Shown here piece by piece: positions 52,427 through 60,661 of a stretch of DNA of 64,000 bases. The stretch lies in assembly GCA_963805715.1 (NCBI GenBank), contig CAWDVK010000006.1:124001-188000 (forward strand). The letters are read 5' to 3'. Positions within the stretch are counted from its first letter, which is position 1. The number at the start of each line of letters is the position of its first letter. The notes beneath the pieces are model-generated. The model did not search any database. It saw only the letters and a list, made by a program, of their open reading frames with translations, and was not told where the DNA came from. This stretch comes from CAWDVK01 sp963805715 (GTDB taxonomy: Bacteria; Actinomycetota; Actinomycetes; Streptosporangiales; Streptosporangiaceae). Position numbers and translations under genes: made by a program.

Positions 52427-53686
52427 ATGACGCGGGAACCGGGACCGGTGGCCAGCGCGGCGGGGGACAGCGGGACTGACTGGCGTGATGATGGCCTGCG
52501 CCCCACCTGGAACCTGTACAGGGGGATGGCCCAGTCCACGCAGAACCCGGCCCGGCGTGAGGCCGTGCTGTGGGCACTCGGCCAGCTTGAGAACCTGATG
52601 GGACCCGACTGGCTGGAACGCTACTTCGACCACACCGGCCACGTGCCCGCGGAAGTCAACCTCGGCTCCGCGCATGTGGCCGCGACCGGGCACCTGCTAG
52701 ATCTCGCCCTGCGCTACTACGTGCTCGCCGGCGCCCCAGGGCTGGATGTGGTGCGCGGTGAGATGCGGGGGGACGTCCGGGACGAACGCAGGTGGCATTC
52801 GGCTCTGCAGCTGGAGGTCGCCGCGCTGGCGGCCCGGGACGGGTTCACGGTGGCGCTGGAAGCCGCTTCCCCCGCGTCGGCCAGACCGAGCGACGTGGCC
52901 CTCGTCCGCGACGGTCAGGAAATGCGGGTCGAGACATTCCTGCTCCTCCCGGACGAGGGGACTCAGGAAGCGACCGCGTTCTGGGACAAGTTCAGCCAGG
53001 ACACGCTCTGGATCGGCGGGGAGTTCAACGTCGGGATCAGCGGTGACATCGGCCGGCGTGTCATTGGCGACGACTACCAGGAACTGCTGCGCCAGATCCG
53101 GGCGGCGGCTGCGCAGGCGGCGGCCACGGGGGAACGCCAGCCCGTCGGGTACGCCGGAGCCCGGCTTATGATCCTTCCCCCGGGAGAGGACGACTATCAG
53201 CTCAACGGGGCCGTCGAGGAAAGCAGGGGCTGGCCCCGGACCGAATCGAAACTGATGAAGAAAGCCCGGCAAGCCGCCGAGGCGGGCGGCGGCTGGCTGC
53301 GCGCCGACATCCGTGACGGCATCTGGATGTTCACCCCCTGGGCCCGCGCTGGCCTGGGCGACAAGATCGAGCAGATCGCGCAACACGTCGCCAGCGCCCT
53401 GCGGCGAGTCCCAGGGATCGACGGCGCTGTCCTCAGCAACGGCGCCGGGTTCGCGCAAAGCGAGTTCCACGGCGAGTCAGCCCGCACCACACAGGGCTGC
53501 TATGGCATCCGGCGTGTCCTCCCAGCCGCACGCGTCCGCGAGACCATGATCATCCCAGTCACCCCACGCGGGCGCTCCCAGGCCACTACCTGGCTGCGGA
53601 TGTACGACGCGGAAGGACACTGGCTCGACTGGGCGCTCGCACGCGCCGGGATTCCCACCCGCCACCAGATCTTCGGCGAACAGTGA
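52427..53686 (+). CDS. unknown protein with PD-(D/E)XK-like segment
   Basis: 419 residues. An N-terminal helical domain (to ~120) is followed by RRWHSALQLEVAALAARDGFTVALEAASPASARPSDVALVRDGQEMRVETFLL: an early Glu, then S-D-V and V-E-T spaced like the beta-hairpin of restriction-endonuclease folds, although the usual Lys is replaced by Thr. The C-terminal half (GAGFAQSEFHGE...YGIRRVLPAARVRETMII) is unidentified. 97 bp after the helical-protein gene, same strand. Could be an inactive nuclease fold. Confidence 0.5.
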   Translation: MTREPGPVASAAGDSGTDWRDDGLRPTWNLYRGMAQSTQNPARREAVLWALGQLENLMGPDWLERYFDHTGHVPAEVNLGSAHVAATGHLLDLALRYYVLAGAPGLDVVRGEMRGDVRDERRWHSALQLEVAALAARDGFTVALEAASPASARPSDVALVRDGQEMRVETFLLLPDEGTQEATAFWDKFSQDTLWIGGEFNVGISGDIGRRVIGDDYQELLRQIRAAAAQAAATGERQPVGYAGARLMILPPGEDDYQLNGAVEESRGWPRTESKLMKKARQAAEAGGGWLRADIRDGIWMFTPWARAGLGDKIEQIAQHVASALRRVPGIDGAVLSNGAGFAQSEFHGESARTTQGCYGIRRVLPAARVRETMIIPVTPRGRSQATTWLRMYDAEGHWLDWALARAGIPTRHQIFGEQ

Positions 53687-53825
53687 GAGCCGACGCGGCG
53701 ATCAATGGACCCCACCACACCGCCGCGCGCCGGGGAGATGATCCAGCGGCGGAGCCAGCCGGGCAGCCGCGATAGGCGGGGCCCCCTTGTCGTAGGTGTG
53801 TCCTACAGTGCTGCCGGGAGGGACC

Positions 53826-56327
53826 ATGGGGTCGGGGAAGTCGGGGAAGAAGCGGCGGGCCCGCCGCCAGAAGCAGAACGCGCGCGCTCGCCGCCTGGCG
53901 CGGGCAAGGCAAGAACACAGCCCAGCGGAACCTGACGACCTGGTACTCGCGCTGGCAAGGCTCGCTGGGTACACGCGGGGGGCGTCGACGTTCGAGGAGG
54001 CGGCGGCCGCTGCACGGGCCGACGTCATGTCCGCTGTCGGCCAGATAGCTCAGCTCAGCGTGGGGCGGAGCGTCTCCCAGGTGGTCCAGGGAGTGCGGAC
54101 GGCGATGGCCTTCACGGCGATGGGTGCCGACGGAGCCTACGACCCGCCGGCGGCGCATCTCGAACTGGTCGCCCTTGTCCTCGCCTGCCGCGACGCGGTG
54201 ACGCCGCCTTCCGGCGACGCCAGTGAAGCTGACCCGGGCTTCAACCCCGAGGACGTCAGGGTGGCCGCTGCCGAAGCCATGGCCGCCGGATCGATGCTCC
54301 CGCTGTTCGAGGCGCCCCCTACGGGTGACCCGTTCAGCCAGGTGCTGTTCCAGTCCACTCAGCGCGAGATCATGATGCGCAATCCGGTGTACCCGCACAT
54401 GCTGCTCGACACCCTGCGCGGCCTATTCGGCGACCCGGCGGTCGAGTCCGACTGCCGCGACACCCTGGGCTTCACCGGCCTCGAAGCGGTCAACGTCCTC
54501 GAACAAGCGCGGCTCATGTCGATCACCGCACTGCAGGAAAGGTTCGACCGGCTGCTCGCGGCCCGGGACGCGTCGCTGCCGGTCATCTTGGAACACCGGG
54601 CGGCCCCGAGTCCGTCACCACGGGCAGGCGCCGACGGCGAGGACGTTTCAGAGGGCCTGCCCGAGGAGCACACGGCGATAATCCGGGAAATGATGTCCGC
54701 CTTGGAGGACATCACCACCAACGTTGGCGATTCCGCTGTCCTCGACGTTGATGAGCTGGCGCGGCGAACCGGTTACCCAGTCAGCACCGTTACCGCCGTC
54801 CTGGACGCGTTCACGCTCAACGGGCTCGCCGATAGCGCCGAGGCCGTTGAGCGGTTCTTCACCGGAGATAACCCGCTGCGGACCGCTCCGATCATCACGG
54901 ACGGCAACGGCAGCCGCATGCTCGTCCACGATGGCCTCGCCCTGCCCGCTGTGCGGGAGGTGATCGAGTCCCGGTTGAAGGCCGCCGGCAAAGTCGCCGC
55001 CTATGACCGGCACCGCGGGCAGTGGGTCGAGGACCACGCCGTGGACCTGCTCGCCGGCCTGTTCCCCGGAGCCGCGGTACATCGCGGCTTCGACTACTTC
55101 ATCCCCGATCCCGAGGCGGCACCACCGCAGACCAATCCCCGCGACTACACCAAGCGGGTCGAGGCCGACGGGCTGATCCTCATCGACGACGTCGCGCTCA
55201 TCATCGAGGTCAAGTCGGTAGCCCTCACCGCCGAAGCACGCGCCGGGGTCTCCCGCAGGCTGAGAGGCAAGCTCCGGGACATCGTGACAGCCGCCGCCAA
55301 ACAGGCTGACCGCCTCCGCCAGCGAATCCTCAACGATGGAACACTCCGGCTCAATGACGGCGAATGGCTGGACGTGAGCGGCGTCCGGGAGGTCCACACC
55401 ATCGCGGTCGGCCTGGAAGACCTCTCTGGCGTAACGACCGCGACCTCGCTGCTGGTGCATGCTGGCGTGCTGGGAAGCGGCCATATCCCCTGGACCGTGT
55501 CGGTCCACGACCTCCGCATCATCTGCGAACTGACCGAACGGCCAAGCGAGCTGCTGCTGTACCTACGGCGAAGAACCCAGCCCGAGACCACGTCGATGTT
55601 CCTGGCGGTGGACGAACTCGACCTGTTCCTGCTCTTCCAAGCCAGAGGGCTCTTCGTCGAGCCCGACCCGAACCGGCTCGCCGAGATCTTCCCAGGAACC
55701 GGACCGCCGTCAGTCGCGGCGCAGCGCAGGTACGCCGAGCAGCAACCGGAGATGATCCCGGGCCGCACCCGCCCGCTCGACGCCTGGTACGCCTCTGTCC
55801 TCGACCCGGCCAAACCGCCCGCCGACAAGCCGCGATACACCGGCGACCAGAAACTGCTGCACCTCGTCGACGCGGTCACCGCCTTGTGCGAGCCTGGGTG
55901 GCTCTCGACCGCCACGCTGCTGCTCGAAGGCAGTGCCAAGGCCCAGCACAGCTTCGGCGGGTTCGCCGCCAAACTGGCCCGCGAGGTCAAACGCGATGGA
56001 CAGCACCACATGCTGACGTGGCTGATGGCTGACTCGACAGGCCGACCGTGTGTCCTCGTCTGGGTATGCGCAGGGCTGGACGAATCAGATGAGGACTTGG
56101 AACAGGAGTTGACCGACTACCTGGCCGCCAAGAAGTACCAGGTCAAGGCATACCGTGCGGCCTGCATGGTTTTCGACCCGCGCACCGTCGAACTTCGGCG
56201 GATCATCTTCGACAACCGGATCAACCATCATGACCAAGAACTTGAGCGGCGAGCCCAACAACTAGTACCACCTGGCCGAATGACCGGTACGCCGGTGATG
56301 GGGTCACGCCATCCCGGCAAACGTTGA
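53826..56327 (+). CDS. large protein with PD-(D/E)XK nuclease-like domain
   Basis: 833 residues from ATG after GGGAGGGACC. Very basic N-terminus (GKSGKKRRARRQKQNARARR), helical middle, a possible winged helix (DVDELARRTGYPVSTVTAVLDAFTLNGL, about 310-340), then QWVEDHAVDLLAGLFPGAAVHRGFDYF and RVEADGLILIDDVALIIEVKS: E...D...E-V-K is a complete PD-(D/E)XK nuclease motif set. C-terminal ~250 residues unidentified. Third gene of the + strand trio. Confidence 0.6.
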   Translation: MGSGKSGKKRRARRQKQNARARRLARARQEHSPAEPDDLVLALARLAGYTRGASTFEEAAAAARADVMSAVGQIAQLSVGRSVSQVVQGVRTAMAFTAMGADGAYDPPAAHLELVALVLACRDAVTPPSGDASEADPGFNPEDVRVAAAEAMAAGSMLPLFEAPPTGDPFSQVLFQSTQREIMMRNPVYPHMLLDTLRGLFGDPAVESDCRDTLGFTGLEAVNVLEQARLMSITALQERFDRLLAARDASLPVILEHRAAPSPSPRAGADGEDVSEGLPEEHTAIIREMMSALEDITTNVGDSAVLDVDELARRTGYPVSTVTAVLDAFTLNGLADSAEAVERFFTGDNPLRTAPIITDGNGSRMLVHDGLALPAVREVIESRLKAAGKVAAYDRHRGQWVEDHAVDLLAGLFPGAAVHRGFDYFIPDPEAAPPQTNPRDYTKRVEADGLILIDDVALIIEVKSVALTAEARAGVSRRLRGKLRDIVTAAAKQADRLRQRILNDGTLRLNDGEWLDVSGVREVHTIAVGLEDLSGVTTATSLLVHAGVLGSGHIPWTVSVHDLRIICELTERPSELLLYLRRRTQPETTSMFLAVDELDLFLLFQARGLFVEPDPNRLAEIFPGTGPPSVAAQRRYAEQQPEMIPGRTRPLDAWYASVLDPAKPPADKPRYTGDQKLLHLVDAVTALCEPGWLSTATLLLEGSAKAQHSFGGFAAKLAREVKRDGQHHMLTWLMADSTGRPCVLVWVCAGLDESDEDLEQELTDYLAAKKYQVKAYRAACMVFDPRTVELRRIIFDNRINHHDQELERRAQQLVPPGRMTGTPVMGSRHPGKR

Positions 56328-56580
56328 GGGGACATCGGCATCGTGGAATTCCGGCCCTCGTGGCGGTCGCGGGCTTCACGTCCGGCGGGCTCACGTGATC
56401 TCACGTGACCGATGTGGACAGCGCGCTGGCGCCTGCGGTGGTCGCGGTCCTGGGGACGTTGCTTGGGACTCATGGGACTTGCTACAGAGGTGTTCTGAGG
56501 CAACGAGGCCGAGGTGCGGTCAGAGCGTGAGCTCCTCTCCCAGCTCGTAAGCGACCCTAAGTCCCGCAACATCGCAGCGA

Positions 56581-57357
56581 CTATCCTGGCCGCGCCCCTG
56601 CCAGTTGCCCGTACTGGCCCGGGCTGGTGATGCCCCAGCGCGTGTCATGGGGACCAGCAAAGACTTCACGGGGCAGCGGTACAGCCGTCTCACTGACTGA
56701 CTCGTAGACATCAAGACAGGCAGCTTCGGCCGCTGTCTCGCCTTGCTGTGCCAGCAGGTGATGGGCCCCGCGCATGACGGCCAATGGATTGTCGTTACCA
56801 GCGTGCTGGCTATGTTTCATGGCAGCAGCCCACGCAGCTTGCGGGTAGACGTAGCGGAGGACAGCCACCGCGCTTAGGTACGGGTGGTTGCCGCGCACCG
56901 AGCCGTCCGGCTCCTTGACATGCAGCCTGCCGTTACGACCTGAGTGAAAATGGAGTTCGCCGTCAGGCGCGAAACTGACTTGTGAGTCACCAAACAAGGC
57001 GCCGATGAACACGGGGCCCTCCAGTGGCACCCAGGAGTTGCGCGGGTTCGCCAGGACCACAACGAGCGGATAGCCCTCGATCCCCTTGAGCTGTTCAGCC
57101 CCTGCCGTGATCTTGTTGCGTACCGCTCTCATTTTCGGCGTCATGTTGACGAACCCGCTCCGCGGCGTCAGCGGCATGGGCGGGGTGTTGAAGGACTCCA
57201 CCTCAACGACGACTTCGTGTCCTGCGGCACGGATGAGGAAGTCCGGTCGCTTCACCGTGCCAAGGTCAGGCTCGTAGGCCAAGACGTTGTAACTGCTGGC
57301 CTTGAGGTAGCGCTTGAACAGTGCCTCGCCGGGATCGTCCGACTTCACGACCACCAT
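56581..57357 (-). CDS. small protein with PD-(D/E)XK-like motif
   Basis: 258 residues. GEALFKRYLKASSYNVLAYEPDLGTVKRPDFLIRAAGHEVVVEVESF: KRPDF and V-E-V-E-S form the nuclease beta-hairpin with Glu-x-Glu in place of Glu-x-Lys. The remainder (YPLVVVLANPRNSWVPLEGPVFIGALFGD, then YLSAVAVLRYV) is like a nuclease-associated helical cap. Convergent with the 833-residue gene. Probably a DNA- or RNA-cleaving enzyme or its inactive relative. Confidence 0.55.
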   Translation of the reverse strand: MVVVKSDDPGEALFKRYLKASSYNVLAYEPDLGTVKRPDFLIRAAGHEVVVEVESFNTPPMPLTPRSGFVNMTPKMRAVRNKITAGAEQLKGIEGYPLVVVLANPRNSWVPLEGPVFIGALFGDSQVSFAPDGELHFHSGRNGRLHVKEPDGSVRGNHPYLSAVAVLRYVYPQAAWAAAMKHSQHAGNDNPLAVMRGAHHLLAQQGETAAEAACLDVYESVSETAVPLPREVFAGPHDTRWGITSPGQYGQLAGARPG

Positions 57358-57688
57358 GGTCTTACGGTTCCGGCGCCGCCTACGCTGGCGACACGCGGGA
57401 GCAGTCCAGCCGCACCGCGGTCGAGGCTCTTGGGAGGCCCGTCCACCTGCCGCACCTGGGACGTGCTGCTGGCGGCCAGCATGATGAGCGGGTCAATGCG
57501 GGCGCCGCCTGTGTCGGCATCCTCGGCAGGCTGGCCGTCGCCGTGCTTACCGGCCATCAGCCAGGCCACCTCGGCCGCGCGGCCATCGGCGCCGCCGTCC
57601 TCGCAGTCCGTCATCACGCCCGGCGGCATTGGCCTGGAGGACGCAACGTCGCTGCCAGCGTCGGTACCGCTCTTGCCTGGGCGGCTTC
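57358..57688. other. intergenic region between two minus-strand genes
   Basis: Short frames on both strands are shadows; no gene recognised. It probably carries the promoter of the small nuclease-like gene. Confidence 0.35.
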
Positions 57689-58612
57689 CTATGCTGTCTC
57701 GGCAGAGTCTGAGTCCTGGACCTGGGTGTGCGCGCGGCGCTTGTACAGTTTCAGTGCTTCGCTTGTGGTGCCGATGGCGATCAGGCCGCCGAGTGTCATC
57801 AGGCCGACGTTGCCCGTGGCCTCAGTGAGCTGCATTCCAGGGCTGGGTGAGCCTAGCGTCGTTTTCGGGAGGTAGGCGAGAAGGCCGCGCAGTTCGCCGT
57901 GGGCGAGGGAGCTGCACATCTTCCAGATGACAAGGGCGGACTGGGCGCCGGTGGGCTGGTGCGCTCCGGCGAGTTTGACGATTTCGCCGTAACCCGGCCG
58001 GTCCTTCAGCCGGGCCGGGTCGCAGCCCGCTCTTGTGAGCACGTCGGTCAGTTCTGACCGACGGTCAGCCATCGTCTTGGCGCTGGGCTGGCCGGTTTCT
58101 GCCCGGACGGTGTCAAGCTGCCGGGCCTCTTCCCAGTCTTCTTGCAGGCGTCGTGTGATCCGCTCTTCGGGTTGGTCGCTTTCGAGGAGCCAGTACGCCA
58201 GCGATGCGTTCTCCAGGGCGCCGCGCACGAGGGTGAGCTGGCCGTGAGTGTGCAGCTGAACCCGGAACACGCCAGGCATCGTCTCGCGGAAGAGGCTGTC
58301 ACGCAGTGTGCCGAGGTGACTGACGGCCGCGGTGATCGCGCTCCATGACGCGGAACTGACGGTATAGGGGTGGGCGACTTGGTCGTCAGTGGCCAACTCG
58401 CTGCCCGGGCTGGCCTTCCATGCCTCCGACGTGCTGCCAGTCACCGTGTTCTCCCAGTCGGTCACCTTCTCGAGTGCTTGCCCAAGGTGCCGGACGTACT
58501 TGTCTTCTTCGGGAGTCACGGCCCCACGGTATGCCCGCTCGATTAGTGAGGCAGAGTTCTTTACTGCTGCGCCGCCTCCGGTAAGGGCGAGTTTCTCTGA
58601 CGCCGTGGCCAT
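57689..58612 (-). CDS. helical protein of unknown function, paralogue of 51463-52329
   Basis: 307 residues from ATG with CAGG upstream; the frame is open to 58876 but the extra part is low-complexity. Contains RGALENASLAYWLLESDQPEERITRRLQEDWEEARQL and ALVIWKMCSSLAHGELRGLLAY, the same R-x-A-L-E-x-A-S...W-L and S-x2-A-H-x-E-L patterns as the 51.5 kb protein. A hydrophobic C-terminal stretch (VGLMTLGGLIAIG) might be a membrane anchor. Lies between the HNH gene and the small nuclease-like gene on the same strand. Confidence 0.6.
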   Translation of the reverse strand: MATASEKLALTGGGAAVKNSASLIERAYRGAVTPEEDKYVRHLGQALEKVTDWENTVTGSTSEAWKASPGSELATDDQVAHPYTVSSASWSAITAAVSHLGTLRDSLFRETMPGVFRVQLHTHGQLTLVRGALENASLAYWLLESDQPEERITRRLQEDWEEARQLDTVRAETGQPSAKTMADRRSELTDVLTRAGCDPARLKDRPGYGEIVKLAGAHQPTGAQSALVIWKMCSSLAHGELRGLLAYLPKTTLGSPSPGMQLTEATGNVGLMTLGGLIAIGTTSEALKLYKRRAHTQVQDSDSAETA

Positions 58613-58694
58613 CGAACCTGCCTGAACCGGATGCGCCCCTCGGGGCTTCGTCGCTGCTGTGCCGGGCCGCGCGTGTGTCCGGGCCGGGGAGTGC

Positions 58695-59477
58695 TCAGGG
58701 CCGGGCAGGTAGCCCTTGGCGCAGCCGTCCGGCCAGTGCTTCCATGTCCCAGGCGCTGAACACGGCCCGGGGCGGCCACCGGTGCGGCATGCTTGACGGG
58801 GCGATTCGCAGCAGTGCCGCCTGGTACGGGCCGGTGGGCGCCAGCCAAGCCTCGTTGTCAGGCGACAGATCCGCATCCTTCTGCTCGGTAGCGAACACCT
58901 GGAACATCACACAGCCGACGGAGAAAGTCACGCACTGCGCGGTGGGCTCGCGGTCGGCGTCGTACAGGCACGCGGCTTGGACCGATGCCGGGATGTCGGA
59001 GGTGCTCAGGCCGCCCATCCACACTCGGGTGCCGGGCGGCGCCATCCGTGAGTCGTGGTGCTGGCGCAGCCATCGCAGAGTGCTGACCGGGATCCAGCCG
59101 TGATCCTCGCCGCGGAACTTGCTGAGGGCCAGCAGCAGCGAGGTCTTCACCGCCCAGGTGGCCATGATCGCCTGCTGGTCCGGGTCCAGCAGGCGCGAGG
59201 TTCCCGGTGCGGCCCCCAGAAGCAGCGGTCCGAGCACCGGCCGCGTGGCAGTTTCCAGGGACTCCATCCATTCGGAGTTGCACCTGACGCACACTTCGTG
59301 GAACACAATCGCGAGAGTCTCCGCGGCGCCGACGTAGGTGCTTCCGCTGTACTCCTGGACCGGCTCGCTAATCTGAAGCGCCTTGCGCACCCACTTGGGT
59401 ACCACGTGCTCGGCGCTCAGTGAGCCCGTGGCTCGGCAGAAGACGCAAGGCGTCGAGGACTTCCTTGTTCCGGTCAC
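58695..59477 (-). CDS. HNH-type endonuclease-like protein
   Basis: 260 residues from GTG. CVFCRATGSLSAEHVVPKWVRKAL (C-x2-C then E-H) and VFHEVCVRCNSEWMESLE (C-x2-C-N) form the zinc-binding HNH core in the first 80 residues; the rest is an unidentified C-terminal domain with TSLLLALSKF and TFSVGCVMFQVF. HNH proteins with this head act in anti-phage or anti-plasmid defence. The start lies 122 bp downstream of the JetD-like stop, same strand, so it may be co-transcribed. An upstream ATG would add a low-complexity leader. Confidence 0.7.
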   Translation of the reverse strand: MTGTRKSSTPCVFCRATGSLSAEHVVPKWVRKALQISEPVQEYSGSTYVGAAETLAIVFHEVCVRCNSEWMESLETATRPVLGPLLLGAAPGTSRLLDPDQQAIMATWAVKTSLLLALSKFRGEDHGWIPVSTLRWLRQHHDSRMAPPGTRVWMGGLSTSDIPASVQAACLYDADREPTAQCVTFSVGCVMFQVFATEQKDADLSPDNEAWLAPTGPYQAALLRIAPSSMPHRWPPRAVFSAWDMEALAGRLRQGLPARP

Positions 59478-59599
59478 GCCGCAGTGTACGGCTGGAGCAG
59501 ACTGGCGGCGCAGGCTAGCGAGAGTCGGCTGTACGCGGTTGCAAGGGTTGGCCGTCGCGGCGGGTGGCGACGCTCGTTGTCGTTGGCGGAGCCAGGTAG

Positions 59600-60661
59600 T
59601 CATCTCCCCGGGTGCCGGGTGCAGGCGCTGAATGCTTTGGCGAGCACGTCGAACCGCAGCGCTTCCTGGGGGACGACCTGCCTGGATCCCAGTAGTTCGG
59701 TTGCCGGCTCACGCAGCGATGCAGGTAGCCACTCAGCGAGCTTGCGGGCATCGGTCTGGCTGACGGCGTGGTTGCCCGGGCGGGATGGCTGTCTGAGGAG
59801 CAGTTCCCATAGGGCTGCTGCCGGTTGTGCAGGTATGCCGGAGCGTTCAGCGATTGCGCACGCTGTCGCGGCGATCGTGAGACCCGGCGGGTCGAGGTCA
59901 CCGAGGTAGTCCAGGCGGGTGACGGTAAACGGCAGGTCGGGCAGTGACTCCAGGGGTGCGGTGTTGCGTCCCTGGATCCATGCGACGGCGATCCAGTCCG
60001 GCTCCGTTAGAGCACGAAGGTGGCGAAGGAGAGTACGGAACGTTGCGTGGTTCTCGACGCAGATGACTGGCCCCGGAGTACCTACCACGCTGGTGACGGG
60101 TTCCCATGTCAGGGGGGTGGGGACACGCTCGCACCGCAGTAGGGAGAATGTAAGCCTGCCAGGGCCCCACAGCCTGGCGCCGCCCCTTGGTGGCGTCGAG
60201 TCGAACGCCTTCTCATCGCGGATGAGTTCGTAGGCTCGTTCGGCGGCGGCGGCGACGGGTGCGTTGCCGCCGTCTGTGCGCCGCAGCCAGTTGTTGACGG
60301 CGATCAGGAGTTCCCGCTGGGCCGCTGACAGCGGCAGCCCGGTCGCCCACGGAGCCAGTTCGTCCCGCAGCGGAACACCGACTGGGCGAAGCCTGTCTGC
60401 ACGAAGTGATGGAGAAGGCAGGACCACTGATTTCGGCAGCGTGACGCGTCCCCGCCGGATGGTTGTGGTCCGGGCGGCCGACCAGGCACCGAGCTGGTCG
60501 CCGCGCAGGATCGTGTCCCGTACCAGTTCGGGGACGGCCGCGGCTTCGATGTGCGGGGCCAGGCCCCGCACGGCAGCCGCGACTTCGTCCGCGTGCCGTC
60601 GGCCGCCTTTGCCCTCGGGATCGAGGGCGGCGACCACAGCGCCGATGTCCAGGGCGGTCAT
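59600..60661 (-). CDS. JetD-like TOPRIM protein (Wadjet-type)
   Basis: 353 residues. The N-terminal half (VRDTILRGDQLGAWSAARTTTIRRGRVTLPKSVVLPSPS) is unidentified. The C-terminal TOPRIM-like region has Glu203 in VICVENHATF and Asp255-x-Asp257 in YLGDLDPPGL, the metal-binding set of JetD (DUF2220-type), the DNA-cleaving subunit of Wadjet. The ATG overlaps the SMC-like stop by one base (TGATG). Alternative: another TOPRIM family (DUF2399-like). Confidence 0.65.
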   Translation of the reverse strand: MTALDIGAVVAALDPEGKGGRRHADEVAAAVRGLAPHIEAAAVPELVRDTILRGDQLGAWSAARTTTIRRGRVTLPKSVVLPSPSLRADRLRPVGVPLRDELAPWATGLPLSAAQRELLIAVNNWLRRTDGGNAPVAAAAERAYELIRDEKAFDSTPPRGGARLWGPGRLTFSLLRCERVPTPLTWEPVTSVVGTPGPVICVENHATFRTLLRHLRALTEPDWIAVAWIQGRNTAPLESLPDLPFTVTRLDYLGDLDPPGLTIAATACAIAERSGIPAQPAAALWELLLRQPSRPGNHAVSQTDARKLAEWLPASLREPATELLGSRQVVPQEALRFDVLAKAFSACTRHPGR

